A DNA stretch of 64,000 nucleotides from Didymella arachidicola (GCA_016630955.3 CM049988.1:1798001-1862000), one strand, 5' to 3'. Shown: positions 1 to 10,900, counted from the stretch's first letter. Notes: generated by a model from the letters alone, not told the origin. Numbers and translations are program-made.

Positions 1-136
1 CTACCTCGTTTTGTCTACTGACAGCTGATCAGCGTCAAAGACCTTTCTAGTCGACAGCCATCAGGTGGTGTCGCTAACGGACCAGAACTGCTGCTCTGTA
101 CAGAGATCAGTTTGGTGATTAATCACGAAGATCACG

Positions 137-3100
137 ATGTCGTACAACGACGCTGGAGTCACACGAGTGACCGTTATACTGGATAAACCAGTCGATTGGG
201 AGTCATGGTTCCAGCTACGACGAGAGAAAGCCGTCGTAGATGCTATTTGGAAGTACCATGACATCTCGAAACCACAGAGCGAGCTACCGAAGCTCGAAGA
301 ACCTATCAAACCACTGCCCAGCGATGTCAGAGCTGGAGCGACAGCGATTGCCCAGCTGGACGCAGGCCAGCAGGCAGTGTACAGTGATCTCCTCCACGAC
401 TGGAGATATGAAAGAGCAGAGTACGCGAAGAAAAAGCAGAAGGAAGGCGAACTTCTTTTGGATATCAGCCGTACGATTGCTGCTCGTCACCTTTACCTCA
501 TCAACGGAAAAGATGAGGTGTACGATCGACTGATCGCTCTCAAGAAGCAGTTCGCGCCGACAACTGCTACACGAACCAGAGAGCTAATCGTCAAGTATCG
601 ATCTCTGCAGGAAGGCCCTCAGAGTCGCGATCTCGAGCAGTGGCTCGACGACTGGATTCACATTACGAATCAGTGCAGGGAAGTAGACCTTCCTGAAACA
701 ACGGGCTGTCGAGCTCAGGAGGATTTCCTGTCAGCTATCAGGACGATCGCGCCAGAATGGGCAGGATCATCGCATCATGATTTAATCATGAAAGAGACAG
801 CAGGCAAGACGAATGAAGTTCAACCGGTGGCAGACTACATCGCTCAGTTCAGAATCTATTACCGAAGAATCGGACCTACTGCGGCATCACTTGGTACGTT
901 TGCGTCATTAGGTGTATCAGCCAAGTCAGAACAGCATCAGAAGGAGCAGAGATCATCGAGATCAGCTCCATACAAGCCAGAATGTATCTGCGGGAGCAAG
1001 CACTGGTATAGAGAGTGCTGGTACCTGTTTCCAGATCATCCGAAGAGACCCGAGGACTTTCAACCGGCTAAAGCTGTGCAAGACCGAGTAGCAGCAGCCT
1101 TGAAGGATCCAGAGCAAGTTAAGAGAATCAATAAGCTCCTAGCTCGGCACGGCAAGAGAGTAAAAGGCACAGATGAGACGCTCACACTTGATGGTGGGAA
1201 GAGCAGCGCAAGCTTTGTCACCTACAACAGCTTCTCTGTCGCACAGGTACAGCAGAAGGCTTTGCCAGCGATACGTAATCGATGGATACTCGACCCAGGC
1301 TCGAATATTCACGTATGCAACTCGACGAGATTTGGCTGGCAAGAGACACGGAAGGCAAGACCTCATGAGATGGTCTTAGCAGGAGACTCAACCTTGGCGA
1401 TACAGGCCTGGGGAGAGGTGACGTTCAGCGTTAACCGGCCGAACGGTATAGGCAAGATTCAATTGTCTAACGTCGCACTTGTAGAAGGCTTCCTTACAAA
1501 CGTTGTAAGCCTCTCACGATGCCGAGAGATAGACGTGCAGTTCGACTCAGGGAGAGATGCAATGTATCAGAAGCATCCATCAAACGTCATCTGTTCGCTT
1601 AAATACGCAAATGGGCATTGGATTGTCGACGCTGAAGAAAATGATCGCCTAGCTCTGAGCAGCTTCGCGGCGACAGTACGGCGAGCGTACAAGCCATCGC
1701 GAGAAGATCGACGTCCAATTCACACATCCCATGTCGAAGCTCATGAGATGTTTGCACACGCTGGCAAGGACGTGATTGACCATCTGAGTAGGAATGTACA
1801 GGGTATAACTCTTGACAAAGACGCCAGAGCTCCAAGGATGCACGAGTGTGAGACCTGTATACAATCAAAATCGGCAGCTCAGGTCAGCAGACGCGCGTCA
1901 GATGATCATGCGACAAGGCCTTTCTATCGAATAGTCGTTGATCTTGTACAGCTCATACCGACTGGAGAAACATGCTACAATGGAGATCGCTACCTGCTGC
2001 ATGCAGTATGCGAGTACTCAAAGTGGCACGAAGCAGTGACTCTTGCGAACAAGTCACTACCAGTAGTGATAGCAGCTCTCAAGGCGCTGCTACACAAGAT
2101 TGAGCGACAATACGGGTACACAGTCATTGTGCTCAAAGTCGATGGGGATCGTGGCTATGGCCTCGAACTCTACAGAATCGCGAGGCAAGCAGGCCTCAAG
2201 ATTGAGCTGCGTGCTCCTGACACGCCTGAGCAGCTTGGAGCTGCAGAACAAGCCGGAAACATCATCATTACGAAAGCAAGATCGCTCCGCATTAAGGCAG
2301 GTCTACCGAAGTCTCTATCAAATGAGCTAGCGATCACGGCGACAAAGATCACGAATGTAACGCCTACGAGATCTATTGATTGGAAGACGCCGTACGAACT
2401 CGTTCACGGCAAGCAGCCTTCAGTCGCGCACTTCTCCCAGATTGGGTGCAAAGCGTACACGCTTAACAAAAAGCTGAAGAAGGCAGATAAGCTAGAGTCT
2501 CGTACATTCGTTGGATACCTTGTAGGGTATGACTCATCAAACATCTTTCGCATCTGGCTGCCGAAAAAGAACCAGGTGATACGTGTGAGAGATGTGATAT
2601 TCCAGAGAAGCAGCCTCTACAACGACCATGAGAAGGCTGAGAAAGAAGATATTATGCAAGAAGAGATTGAGATCCTCAATATACTGCATACAGCGGAGGC
2701 AGAGGCAGATCAGGAAGTAGTAACTGAGCTACAACAACGTCAGCAGCTTTCTAAGGATCAGAGCTTTCTGCCCACACCAGAACCGTCAGATCGCGGTACT
2801 GTACCACCTCAGGAGTGGACAGGCAATGACAGAGATCTAGACCGAGCTTCCGAGCCGGCAGAACAGATCAGTGTGGAAGATCAGCAAGGCGCTGAAGATC
2901 AAGACACTGGGGAACAGATTCAAGATCAACTGCTTGATGAGCCGCAGACGCATCACGAAGATGATAGATCTACAGCCAAAAGCAGCGGAGACGGACCACT
3001 ACGGCCAGCTGTGACGAGCAAGCGAGACCGTCCACGAAAGCAGCCATCAACATGGGCAAAAGGATGGAGCAATACCGAGGACTACGTACCAGATCGTCGA

Positions 3101-4927
3101 CAGAACAACGCTCCAAAGATGGCAGACCCATCAATCGTGAGCAGCAACATCATTACGGGTAAAAGAACCAGGAAGCCACCAGATCATGCTCTAGCTACGT
3201 ACTATAGAGCATTTGCAGTAGCAATGAACCCGACAGCCCCATCAAAGCTCACAGGAGAAATGCCAAAGCTACGATTACATCGCGACCAATTGCCGGATCC
3301 ACCAAAGCGATGGAAGGATCTGAACAATCATCCATTTGGCGCTGAGTTTGCACAGGCAGCACGAGCTGAGCTTGATAGCTGCTGGGCAAAAGACTGCTTC
3401 AATCAGACAGAGGCAACTGCAGCGACAGCAGATGCTGAGGTTCTACCCTTGATGTGGGTATTCACGTACAAATTTGACGAAGATGGATACCTATACAAGT
3501 TCAAAGCGCGTATATGCGTACGAGGAGACATGCAAGAGGCTTGGGGAGACACCTACGCGGCAACGCTAGCAATTAAAGTCTTTCGAGCCCTCATCGCGTT
3601 AGCAGCAGCATTCGACCTACAGATGTTTCAGTTTGACGCCATGAATGCTTTTCTCAACGCGAGATTGCCACGCAAAATGTACTGCCGTACGCCAGAAGGA
3701 TTTACAGACGAGCTTGGAGAGCTACTTGAACTACAGCGCGCTCTCTATGGCCTCAAAGAAGCTCCATTGCTCTGGTACCAGGAGCTATCATCGACCTTGA
3801 AGAAGCTTAGCCTAGAGCCAGTGCCAGGAGTGCCATGCTTATACACGAATGATCACTTGATCGTATTTTTCTACGTGGACGATATTGTCGTTCTTGTTCA
3901 CCCGCTCAACAGGGGCTATTACCAGACGTTCAAGCAGCAGCTGCTTACAACGTACGAGATCCGTGAATTAGGCGAGCTGAAGTGGTTCCTTGGTATCCGC
4001 GTAATCCGCGAGGAGCTCAGTCGCTCTATCTACCTGACTCAAGACTCATTCATCAATAAGATTGCAGCAAAGTTTGACCTGAAGTCAAGCGTAAGATGTC
4101 CAGATGTTCCCCTAAGGGACAATGCCCTTTTGCCATCAACAGAGGAACCAAGTGCTGCGCGAACTCAAAGGTACCAGCGGCTAGTCGGCTCACTGGCTTA
4201 CATTTCGACTTCGACACGACCAGACGTCGCGAGAGCACACTCAGTACTTGCACGTCATCTGCAGAATCCCGGGCAGAAGCATATGTACGCAGCTTGCCAT
4301 GTATGGAGGTACCTGATAGGCACGAAACACTTGGCTATTCGAGCGTCCGCAGATAAGCAGCAAGGCATAACGAGCATCACAATGCTATCCCAGCAAGAGC
4401 ACGAGCATGAGCCTCTCTTCTATGGTGCATCAGATGCTGCTTTTGCCGACGAGCCAGAGACGCGACGCAGCTCTCAAGGCTATATCTTCAAGCTGTATGG
4501 ACTGCCTGTTGATTGGAAGGCGACAGTCCAACGATCAGTCACGAAATCGACTACAGAGGCCGAGCTACTCTCTCTATCAACAGCCGGATCAGAGATGGAG
4601 TGGTGGCAGCGCTTCTTTAAAGCGATCCAGTTTGACCCAGAGTTAACACCAGCACTGTGGTGTGATAACCAGCAAACTGTCTTAATCGCAACAAAGACAG
4701 CTGACAAGCTTCAGACGAAGCTGAAGCATGTAGACGTACACCATCAATGGGTACGCCAGGAGGTAGCAGAGGGCAGACTGCAGGTAGATTGGAAGGCTAC
4801 TGCAGAGATGCCAGCTGATGGCCTTACGAAGATCCTTAGTCGTCAGAGACACGCCAACTTTGTACGCCAGCTAGGACTAAGCGATCTATCATCCAAACTG
4901 CGAGACAGATCAGATTCAGGTCTGTAA
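137..4927 (+). CDS. Copia gag-pol polyprotein (1596 aa)
   Basis: Single-frame polyprotein of a Copia retrotransposon. Visible parts in order: a gag region; a CCHC-like knuckle near residue 284 (CICGSKHWYREC, with spacing CX1CX3HX4C instead of the usual CX2CX4HX4C); an aspartic protease with WILDPGSNIHV near 385; the integrase HHCC zinc site (HEMFAHAG...CETC) near 535-577; the integrase core (VVDLVQ, DGDRGYG, PEQLGAAEQ) near 600-700; reverse transcriptase with catalytic FYVDD near 1244; RNase H with YGASDAAFADEPETRRSS and KSTTEAE near 1430-1480. The length is typical of Copia polyproteins. The frame has no stop or frameshift, so the element could be autonomous if its off-window 5' LTR is intact. 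The first ATG at 137 gives the full gag and is preferred. Confidence 0.93.
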   Translation: MSYNDAGVTRVTVILDKPVDWESWFQLRREKAVVDAIWKYHDISKPQSELPKLEEPIKPLPSDVRAGATAIAQLDAGQQAVYSDLLHDWRYERAEYAKKKQKEGELLLDISRTIAARHLYLINGKDEVYDRLIALKKQFAPTTATRTRELIVKYRSLQEGPQSRDLEQWLDDWIHITNQCREVDLPETTGCRAQEDFLSAIRTIAPEWAGSSHHDLIMKETAGKTNEVQPVADYIAQFRIYYRRIGPTAASLGTFASLGVSAKSEQHQKEQRSSRSAPYKPECICGSKHWYRECWYLFPDHPKRPEDFQPAKAVQDRVAAALKDPEQVKRINKLLARHGKRVKGTDETLTLDGGKSSASFVTYNSFSVAQVQQKALPAIRNRWILDPGSNIHVCNSTRFGWQETRKARPHEMVLAGDSTLAIQAWGEVTFSVNRPNGIGKIQLSNVALVEGFLTNVVSLSRCREIDVQFDSGRDAMYQKHPSNVICSLKYANGHWIVDAEENDRLALSSFAATVRRAYKPSREDRRPIHTSHVEAHEMFAHAGKDVIDHLSRNVQGITLDKDARAPRMHECETCIQSKSAAQVSRRASDDHATRPFYRIVVDLVQLIPTGETCYNGDRYLLHAVCEYSKWHEAVTLANKSLPVVIAALKALLHKIERQYGYTVIVLKVDGDRGYGLELYRIARQAGLKIELRAPDTPEQLGAAEQAGNIIITKARSLRIKAGLPKSLSNELAITATKITNVTPTRSIDWKTPYELVHGKQPSVAHFSQIGCKAYTLNKKLKKADKLESRTFVGYLVGYDSSNIFRIWLPKKNQVIRVRDVIFQRSSLYNDHEKAEKEDIMQEEIEILNILHTAEAEADQEVVTELQQRQQLSKDQSFLPTPEPSDRGTVPPQEWTGNDRDLDRASEPAEQISVEDQQGAEDQDTGEQIQDQLLDEPQTHHEDDRSTAKSSGDGPLRPAVTSKRDRPRKQPSTWAKGWSNTEDYVPDRRQNNAPKMADPSIVSSNIITGKRTRKPPDHALATYYRAFAVAMNPTAPSKLTGEMPKLRLHRDQLPDPPKRWKDLNNHPFGAEFAQAARAELDSCWAKDCFNQTEATAATADAEVLPLMWVFTYKFDEDGYLYKFKARICVRGDMQEAWGDTYAATLAIKVFRALIALAAAFDLQMFQFDAMNAFLNARLPRKMYCRTPEGFTDELGELLELQRALYGLKEAPLLWYQELSSTLKKLSLEPVPGVPCLYTNDHLIVFFYVDDIVVLVHPLNRGYYQTFKQQLLTTYEIRELGELKWFLGIRVIREELSRSIYLTQDSFINKIAAKFDLKSSVRCPDVPLRDNALLPSTEEPSAARTQRYQRLVGSLAYISTSTRPDVARAHSVLARHLQNPGQKHMYAACHVWRYLIGTKHLAIRASADKQQGITSITMLSQQEHEHEPLFYGASDAAFADEPETRRSSQGYIFKLYGLPVDWKATVQRSVTKSTTEAELLSLSTAGSEMEWWQRFFKAIQFDPELTPALWCDNQQTVLIATKTADKLQTKLKHVDVHHQWVRQEVAEGRLQVDWKATAEMPADGLTKILSRQRHANFVRQLGLSDLSSKLRDRSDSGL

Positions 4928-5023
4928 ACAGAGGGTCCTACAGAGTAAGACGTCTAGCTTTGGAGACGCAAGACGCTCATTTACAGCTTTCGTTTCTTGC
5001 TATTCACTCAAGCTGGGGGGGTG

Positions 5024-5120
5024 TGTTAGCCAGCATCACGTGCTCTGTTACATAATCATCTGTAGGGTGTATATTCCCTCTTCCCCTCATTAGATAGAAA
5101 ACAACCTAGTCCCTCTTTTC
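5024..5120 (+). repeat. Probable 3' LTR of the Copia element
   Basis: Begins with TGTTAGCC directly after the G-rich polypurine tract, as expected for a 3' LTR. It ends before pogo homology restarts (W-P-L-P-A-H-I-F reading from about 5121). At about 97 bp it is short for a Copia LTR. The right boundary is uncertain by a few bases, because the 5' LTR needed for comparison is outside the window. Confidence 0.55.
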
Positions 5121-6261
5121 TACGCCTGGCCTCTGCCCGCACACATCTTCAAAGCGCGCAACCAGCTCACCAACTGGTACAAGGAAGAAGACCTGCCTAA
5201 AGACTGGGTTATTGGGATCTCTGAGAACGGCTAGACTATAAATCAGCTTGGTCTGCAGTAGTTAAAGCACTTTGACGAGCATACAAAGGGACGTACAGTA
5301 GGCACCCACCGTATGCTTATTATTGACGGCCATGAGAGTCACAACTCGCTGGACTTCCAGCAATACTGCAAGGATAGCAATATTATCACTGTCTGCATGC
5401 CTCCTCACTCATCGCACCTCCTTCAACCGCTTGATGTAGGCTGTTTTGGTCCTTTAAAGCGCGCGTATGGGCGCCAAGCCGAAGACTCTATGCGCAACCG
5501 GATCAACCACATCACAAAGCCTGAGTTTTTACCATGCTTTAAGCGCGCCTACGATGCTGCGATAACACCTGGCAATATCTAAGGAGGGTTCCGAGGCGCT
5601 GGACTCGTCCCCTTTGACCCACAACGGGTCATAATGGGCCTTGATGTGAAGCTGCGCACGCCTTCACCACAACTCCCTGCCAGCAACGAGCCCTAGCAGT
5701 CGCAAACACCAAGCAATACCCTGGAATTTAGGTTGCAATCTGCTCTGATTCGAGACAAGTACAAGGCACAGCAGGGTAGCTCACCTAATTCTGTGCTAAG
5801 CGCGCTTGAGCACTACGCAAAGGGGGGAGCTGTTTTATCGCATAAGCTGGTTTTAGCGCAAAAGCGCATTTGTGAACTTGAAGCAGCTGCTGAGGCAGCT
5901 ACGCAACGCAGATCACACAAAAGAAAGCGAATTAAGGCAGAGGAAAGCCTAACAATTAAGGAGGGCTAGCGACTGACTGCTCTAAAGGAGTTTGGGGCGC
6001 GTAGTGATGGTAAGAAGGCAAAGAAGCAGGCGCGCGCTGAAGGGGGTGAACCATCCCAACGACACTGTAGAACGTGCGGAGAGACAGGGCATAACGCGCG
6101 AACGTGCAAGAATGAAGTAGAAGAGGTCCCTGAGTAATACTACAGGTTGCTTTGCCCTATACTAGCCCAGAGTAGGCTGATGCAGGCTAAAGTAGGGTAT
6201 GATGGGGGAGAGTCTTGGCAAAAGTGGACGACTCGCCCGTGTGGACGGCTCGCCCGTGAGG
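5121..6261 (+). pseudogene. RIP-damaged, 5'-truncated pogo/Fot-type transposase
   Basis: C-terminal part of a DDE_1 (pogo/Fot1-like) transposase. Visible are LIIDGHESHNS (second catalytic Asp), the HLLQPLDVGCFGPLKRAY block (third catalytic region), and a C-terminal CCHC zinc knuckle, CRTCGETGHNARTC. One reading frame runs right through but is broken by five stops: 5232, 5259, 5580, 5694 and 5967. Against the second copy at 23.6-25.3 kb, four of these replace TGG (three times) or CAG (once). All four are CpA-to-TpA changes on one strand or the other, the mark of repeat-induced point mutation. The N-terminal half is missing, presumably left of the inserted Copia element. The element ends at 6261, followed by TA. 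Confidence 0.88.
6212..6261 (+). repeat. Right terminal inverted repeat of the truncated pogo element
   Basis: Reading GTCTTGGCAAAAGTGGACGA and onward, this matches the design of the 25264-25327 terminal repeat: a shared GTCTTGGCAAAAGTG core, then two direct copies of a CTCGCCCGTG-like unit. A TA dinucleotide follows, the target site used by pogo/Tc1 elements. Its partner repeat is outside the window. Confidence 0.75.
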
Positions 6262-6720
6262 TACGTTACTTAGAGTATTAATACTAAGGCGCCTATATAT
6301 ATAGTAATACTAAGTATAGATTATAGGTAAAGCTTAAGTATCTAGAGAGAGATACTTTATTTGCAATAACTATAAAGGAAGAGTATATTATAGCTAGTCT
6401 ATTAAGGGATTACCTTATAGTATAGTAATCTATGTTAGATAGACTATAACATATATAATTATTAAAGGCTAGACTAATATTACTATTAAGGTAATGTTTA
6501 TAGTTAAAGTATACTCTAGTTCTAGTATAGTTACTAAAGTAACTGCTAGTCTAGGAATAGACTGCGCTACTAGAAGTAAACCTCTCTATCTAATTCTTAC
6601 TTAATTAGTAAGTAGTCTTAATATTTCTCTACGCTTACTTAAAATACTTAGCTTAGTAATTAATAATATTTTATATATATTATAGGTATAAAACCTAAAT
6701 ACTAGGCGCTATCTAGATAT
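6262..6720. other. AT-rich, RIP-degraded gene-free strip
   Basis: Rich in TA and CTA steps with long runs such as tatatatata and no meaningful open frame. The composition suggests old repeat DNA eroded by C-to-T mutation. No LTR, TIR or protein homology could be read in it. Confidence 0.7.
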
Positions 6721-7234
6721 TGTTGAAGTCGTACTTTAAGCAAAGCTCGTAAGCACTAATTCTATTGGTTCTCGGGGATGAGTACGGTGACAGGAAGCCG
6801 AAGGGGTCGGTTGCAATAAGGTGTACAGATACGATCTGTCAGTCTTGAGAGCAGGGTAACGATGAGTAGTACAGAGTAGACTGTCTAGCTCGAAGGTTGG
6901 TTTTGAGATCCAAAGACAAACTTGATAACTTAGGTTGAACACGAACCATAAGGGTTGTGTTCCTACGTACTTATATACTAAAGAGATATCCTATGCTCGA
7001 CTTGCTCGACGTGAGCTTCGTGAGCGTCTGCTCGACTTGCTCGACGTGAGCTGCGTGAGCTGGGCACGTGAGGATCCACTTGCTCGAGTGCCAAGGCGTG
7101 AGCGAGGTCATGTGACCGTGGGAACACCACGTCACAACCGTGCCGCACGGGGAGCCCCCGTAACCATACTGCCCGAGTCCTTTCTTGAGCGCTGACAGCC
7201 TGTCAGCAATTGGCTGGTATAAGAGTTCGTAACA
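6721..7234 (-). repeat. Gypsy-1 3' LTR (514 bp), U3 type A
   Basis: On the plus strand it runs from TGTTGAAGTC to CGTAACA, so on the coding strand it starts TGTTACG and ends CTTCAACA (TG...CA). Bases 6721 to about 6975 are shared with all other LTRs of this family here. A TATA-like stretch (TATATAAG on the minus strand) lies at the edge of the shared block. Beyond it, about 6985-7234 is a U3 found only here, with two 35-bp tandem units. Confidence 0.9.
6994..7063. repeat. Two tandem 35-bp units in LTR U3 type A
   Basis: The units at 6994-7028 and 7029-7063 begin TGCTCGACTTGCTCGACGTG and differ at only a few bases near their ends. Each also contains two GCTCGAC half repeats. They lie upstream of the LTR TATA-like box, where enhancer elements are expected. 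Confidence 0.75.
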
Positions 7235-7253
7235 CTATCCCCCTCCTCTCTGG
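7235..7253 (-). other. Polypurine tract of Gypsy-1
   Basis: The minus strand reads CCCAGAGAGGAGGGGGATAG directly before the 3' LTR start TGTTACG. This is the expected site and composition for plus-strand DNA priming. Confidence 0.75.
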
Positions 7254-7280
7254 GATTCGTCCCGAATACCGTCAGCTGTT

Positions 7281-7297
7281 CTTTATAAGCACTGCCC
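7281..7297 (+). promoter_or_regulatory. TATA box of the antisense accessory gene in Gypsy-1
   Basis: CTTTATAAGCACTGCCC lies about 40 bp upstream of the accessory gene ATG at 7328. The matching place in Gypsy-2 carries CTTTTATAAGTACTGTCC. The shared TATAAGYACTGYCC core stands out because the DNA around it differs between the two elements. I infer a dedicated promoter firing away from the LTR, antisense to gag-pol. Confidence 0.6.
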
Positions 7298-7327
7298 CGC
7301 TCTTCCATTTAGTTCCCGTAGTCCATC

Positions 7328-7831
7328 ATGGTTTCTGACAAGAGAGTAGAACAACTCCGCCTTGCGCTCGAGATCCAAAACCACAATACTGAATCCGACA
7401 TCCCTTGCGATTTTTGTTTCGCAAACAACAAAAAGTGTTTCGTCATGGCCAGCAACGACCGTCGCCTGAAATGTTCCGAGTGCGTCCGCAAAGGGCGTCC
7501 GTGCGTGAACCTATCCTGGGACTCGCTTGACCGTACTCGAGAGGAGTATCAAAAGAAGGTGGATGCAGATGAAAAACTGCTCGCGGAAGTGATATCGCGA
7601 TTGATTCGTAACAAGGCGATTCTCGCGCAAGCGAAAGAGAGAGCGCACAAGAAGGCTGAGTGCCTTGCAAACGAGTTGGAGGAAGCAGGCGAGGATATCC
7701 GTGCCGAGGAGATTAACTGTCCTGCCGCGGATGCGCAGGTGGCGTTTTCTCCTGCAATGTGGTCCACCCTGGGTTATATTGACGAGGCTACGACTCGTGG
7801 TATTGATCCGGCAGCTCTCGGCAGTTCGTAA
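7328..7831 (+). CDS. Antisense accessory protein of Gypsy-1 with Zn2Cys6-like array
   Basis: Predicted 167 aa, coded opposite to gag-pol between the 3' LTR and the end of pol. Residues near 27-60 show CX2CX6CX11CX2CX6C (CDFCFANNKKC, then CSECVRKGRPC), which fits the Zn(II)2Cys6 binuclear cluster of fungal transcription factors (CX2CX6CX5-12CX2CX6-8C). A charged, probably coiled-coil helix follows (about 68-122), then a short acidic tail. No typical basic linker is obvious, so DNA binding is only inferred. Gypsy-2 has a gene at the same place and orientation with the same cysteine layout but almost no other shared sequence. The start is the first ATG after the TATA box. Role unknown; regulation of the element is my hypothesis. 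Confidence 0.72.
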   Translation: MVSDKRVEQLRLALEIQNHNTESDIPCDFCFANNKKCFVMASNDRRLKCSECVRKGRPCVNLSWDSLDRTREEYQKKVDADEKLLAEVISRLIRNKAILAQAKERAHKKAECLANELEEAGEDIRAEEINCPAADAQVAFSPAMWSTLGYIDEATTRGIDPAALGSS

Positions 7832-7947
7832 GGTATGTTTATATTTTATAGTTTCCGTGTGTTTTTCTGCGTTGGGTTTCCAGTCAAATAAACTTTGGCT
7901 TGGAGATCCACGTGTTTTTGCGCGTGGGTTCGAATCCTGACGGGTTC

Positions 7948-10900
7948 TTATTTTTTGTACTGTCGAAGTAGCTCGCGGCAGTTGTTGAGGTTTTCTTTTG
8001 GTTCCCACGTGTTTTCTGAGTCCGGGTATCCTAACCATTTGACTAGGTACTCGTCACCGTCGCCTTTGTTGCGATGTTGTATTATTTTTTCGACTTCCCA
8101 TTCGTCCTGGCCGTCTGCCTGGTAGTGAAAGTCTTTCTGAATTGGCGTTCTGGGGTCGGCTGGTTCCAACAGCGAGATGTGGAACACTGGATGGATCTTC
8201 GCATCCTTGGGCAGCGCAAGTCGATAGTTGACTGAGCTGATTTGTTTGGAAATGAAAAATGGTCCGACCTTGACTTTGTCCAGTTTTTTCGTTGGTCGCC
8301 GTGTGCGTAGGTTTTTCGTAAGGAGATACACTTTATCCCCCTCCTTTAGCAGAGGCGCCGTTTTTCGTTTCTTGTTAACATAAGAGATGCTTCGTGACTG
8401 GGCTTTGGCAATGTTGTCGAGCGATTTTCTGTGTACTTCCTTCAGTGCTTCGACTGAGTTGATCGCTGATTCCGTTTGAATGTTACTGTCCAATGCCCTG
8501 GTAAAAAGATTTGGGTGTCTTCCGTGGTTTGCGAAGAACGGCGTTACGCCCGTTGCTTCCGACAATTTGTTGTTGTACGCGATTTGTGCCATAGGTAGCA
8601 GTGAAACCCAGTTGTCTTGCTGCTGATTGCAGTAGATGCGGAGGTACGTCTTCATCGTTTGGTTCACTCGTTCCGTTTGGCCATCCGTCTGCGGATGATA
8701 CGCGGTTGACAGTTTTTTCTTAGTACCAATAGCTGCTAACAGCGTGGTCCAATAGTTCGATGTAAACAACTTGTCTCTATCGCTGATGATTGATTCGGAA
8801 ATGCCGTGGTGTCGAACAATCCTATCCAAGTACACTCGTGCGAGCTGCTCTGCAGTGTAGCTGTGGCGGAAAGGCACAAACTCAGCGGCTTTCGTGAATC
8901 GATCAACTACAACGAAGATTGAGTCGTAGGTGTATCCTGTTACAGGATCTTTGGAGACAGGTAGCTGTGTAACGAAGTCCATCGTAATGTTCGTCCATGG
9001 TGCCGTTGGCGGCTCCATTGCCTGTGCTTCTCCATACTTGGCGTGCGTGCTGTGTTTGTTCTGCTGACAGCTTACGCAATTCTTGATGAACTTGGCGACC
9101 TTGTCGCGCATGTTCGGGAACTCGTAATGTCTCTTGATGAGTTCCATTGTTTTGGTGATACCGGGGTGTCCATGAAGCGGGTCATCGTGGTGACTGCTTA
9201 TGACTTCTTCCTCCAGTTCCTCTGGTACCTGTGATGGTACATGATGCTCTTGGCGTACTAGCATCATATTGTTGAGCTGCTGGGATGGTCCCAACGATCC
9301 GTCGCTATTAACGCCAAGAATCGCCGATTCGTTGATCGTCTTGGATCCTGCGAGGTCGTGTCGTCGGCTGAGTGCGTCGGCTCTACCGTTGTCCTTCCCT
9401 GGTGTATAGAGGATCTTGAACTTGTATTGTCCGAGGGTCTCGGACCATCGTACTTGTCGTCTGTTCAATACCTTTGTTGTCGTGAAATGTACCAGGTTTT
9501 TGTGATCCGTGTAGATCGTAAGTTCCGAACAACTTTCAGCGTAGACTCGCCAATGTTCTAGGGCAGATACGATCGCGAGTAGTTCTTTGTCGTGTACGTC
9601 GTATCGTTCTTCGGGTCCTGAGAACTTGCGTGAGTAGTAGGCAATCGGGTGCCATTGACCATCTCGTTCTTGTGTAATGCATGCTCCTAATGCCAAATCT
9701 GAGGCATCTGTTTCCATTCGCAGCGGCTCTCCGCTCCTGAATGTAACCAATGTGGGTGGATCTACACAAGCTTGCTTTAGTGTTTCGAAAGCTTTGTCCT
9801 GATCCTCGCCCCACTTGAAGGGTGTGTCCTTCCGCGTAAGTTTCGTAAGCGGCAAGGCCTTCGTGGAGTAATCCTTGATGAAGCGTCGGTTGAAGTTGAC
9901 AAACCCAAGGAACTCTTGGATGTTCTTAACGGTTTTGGGTGTTGGCCAATCTTCTACAACCTGAATCTTTGCTTGGCTCATCTTGACTCCATATCGTCCC
10001 ACTACAAACCCTAGGAATTCGACTTCCTCCTTGTGCCACTCGCACTTCTCGGGTTTTAAGCGTAGGTGCGCTGCTCCTAGGCAGGCAAGCACTTGTCGTA
10101 CGTGTTCGACATGCTCTTCTAGTGTTTTGCTGTACACTAGGATGTCATCGAGGTACGCCACCACGGTAATGTCCAAGTGTGCCCTTAGCACGTTGTTGAT
10201 TAGGGCTTGACATGTCGCTGGTGCGTTGGTGAGCCCGAACGGCATGACCAAATACTCGTAATGACCATAACGGGTTCTAAACGCCGTCTTCCATTCTTCG
10301 CCCTCCTTCATGCGGATGAGGTTGTATGCTCCTCTTAGGTCTAACGCAGTGAAGTACTGTGCTCCGGCTAACCGATCCTGAAGTTCGCTGATGTTCGGTA
10401 GCGGGTAACGATTTTTGATCGTGATATCGTTGAGCTTTCGGTAATCGATGCAAGGTCGTAACTTGCCATCTTTCTTTGGTACGAATAGAACGGGAAATCC
10501 TGCTGGGGATTCTGATTCTCTGATGAATCCTTTGTCGAGGTTCTCCTTGAGGTAGTTGCGCAGCTCCTCAAGTTCCTTTTCCGACATCTGGTATATTGGC
10601 CCGAATGGGGGCTTCTTGCCTGGCTCGAGCTTAATCTCGTGGTCCCATTCTTGGTGCTGCGGTAGTGCTTTCGCAGTCTTCTCATCGCGGAAGAGGTCTA
10701 TAAACTCTCTGTATTCGTCCGGGATGTCAGGAGTTGTACTGTTCTCCTTAACCGTCGCTTTGTGATCCTGGGGCTGGTTGGTATCTGCGCGGTCGACCGC
10801 TCTAACTTGGCGCGTCTTGTTCGAAGAGATGTTGTTGATCTCCTTCTCATCCACCAGCTGCGTCGTGAGCTGCGTGGGTCGCTGTCCGGGTGTACCTGAT

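Larger units (their letters stand above)
1..5120 (+). mobile_element. Ty1/Copia LTR retrotransposon, 5' end outside window
   Basis: The domain order protease, integrase, reverse transcriptase, RNase H in one long frame marks the Copia superfamily. The 5' LTR lies left of the window, or only its last bases are present. The 3' side has a purine-rich tract (about 5010-5023, AGCTGGGGGGG) followed by TGTTAGCC, the probable LTR start. Transposase homology resumes at about 5121, so the element appears to have inserted into a pogo-type transposon. The coding frame is unbroken and shows none of the CpA-to-TpA stops seen in the pogo copy beside it, so the insertion is probably young. The exact 3' LTR end and target duplication cannot be fixed without the 5' junction. 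Confidence 0.88.

Noticed and set aside
7328..7831. Accessory gene as an ordinary host transcription-factor gene captured by chance
   Set aside because: A gene with the same position, orientation, TATA box and cysteine layout occurs in the second element, so it belongs to the element family.
7511..8038. 175-codon minus-strand frame opposite the Gypsy-1 accessory gene
   Set aside because: It overlaps the accessory gene and the pol end in another frame, has no domain, and lacks a counterpart in Gypsy-2.
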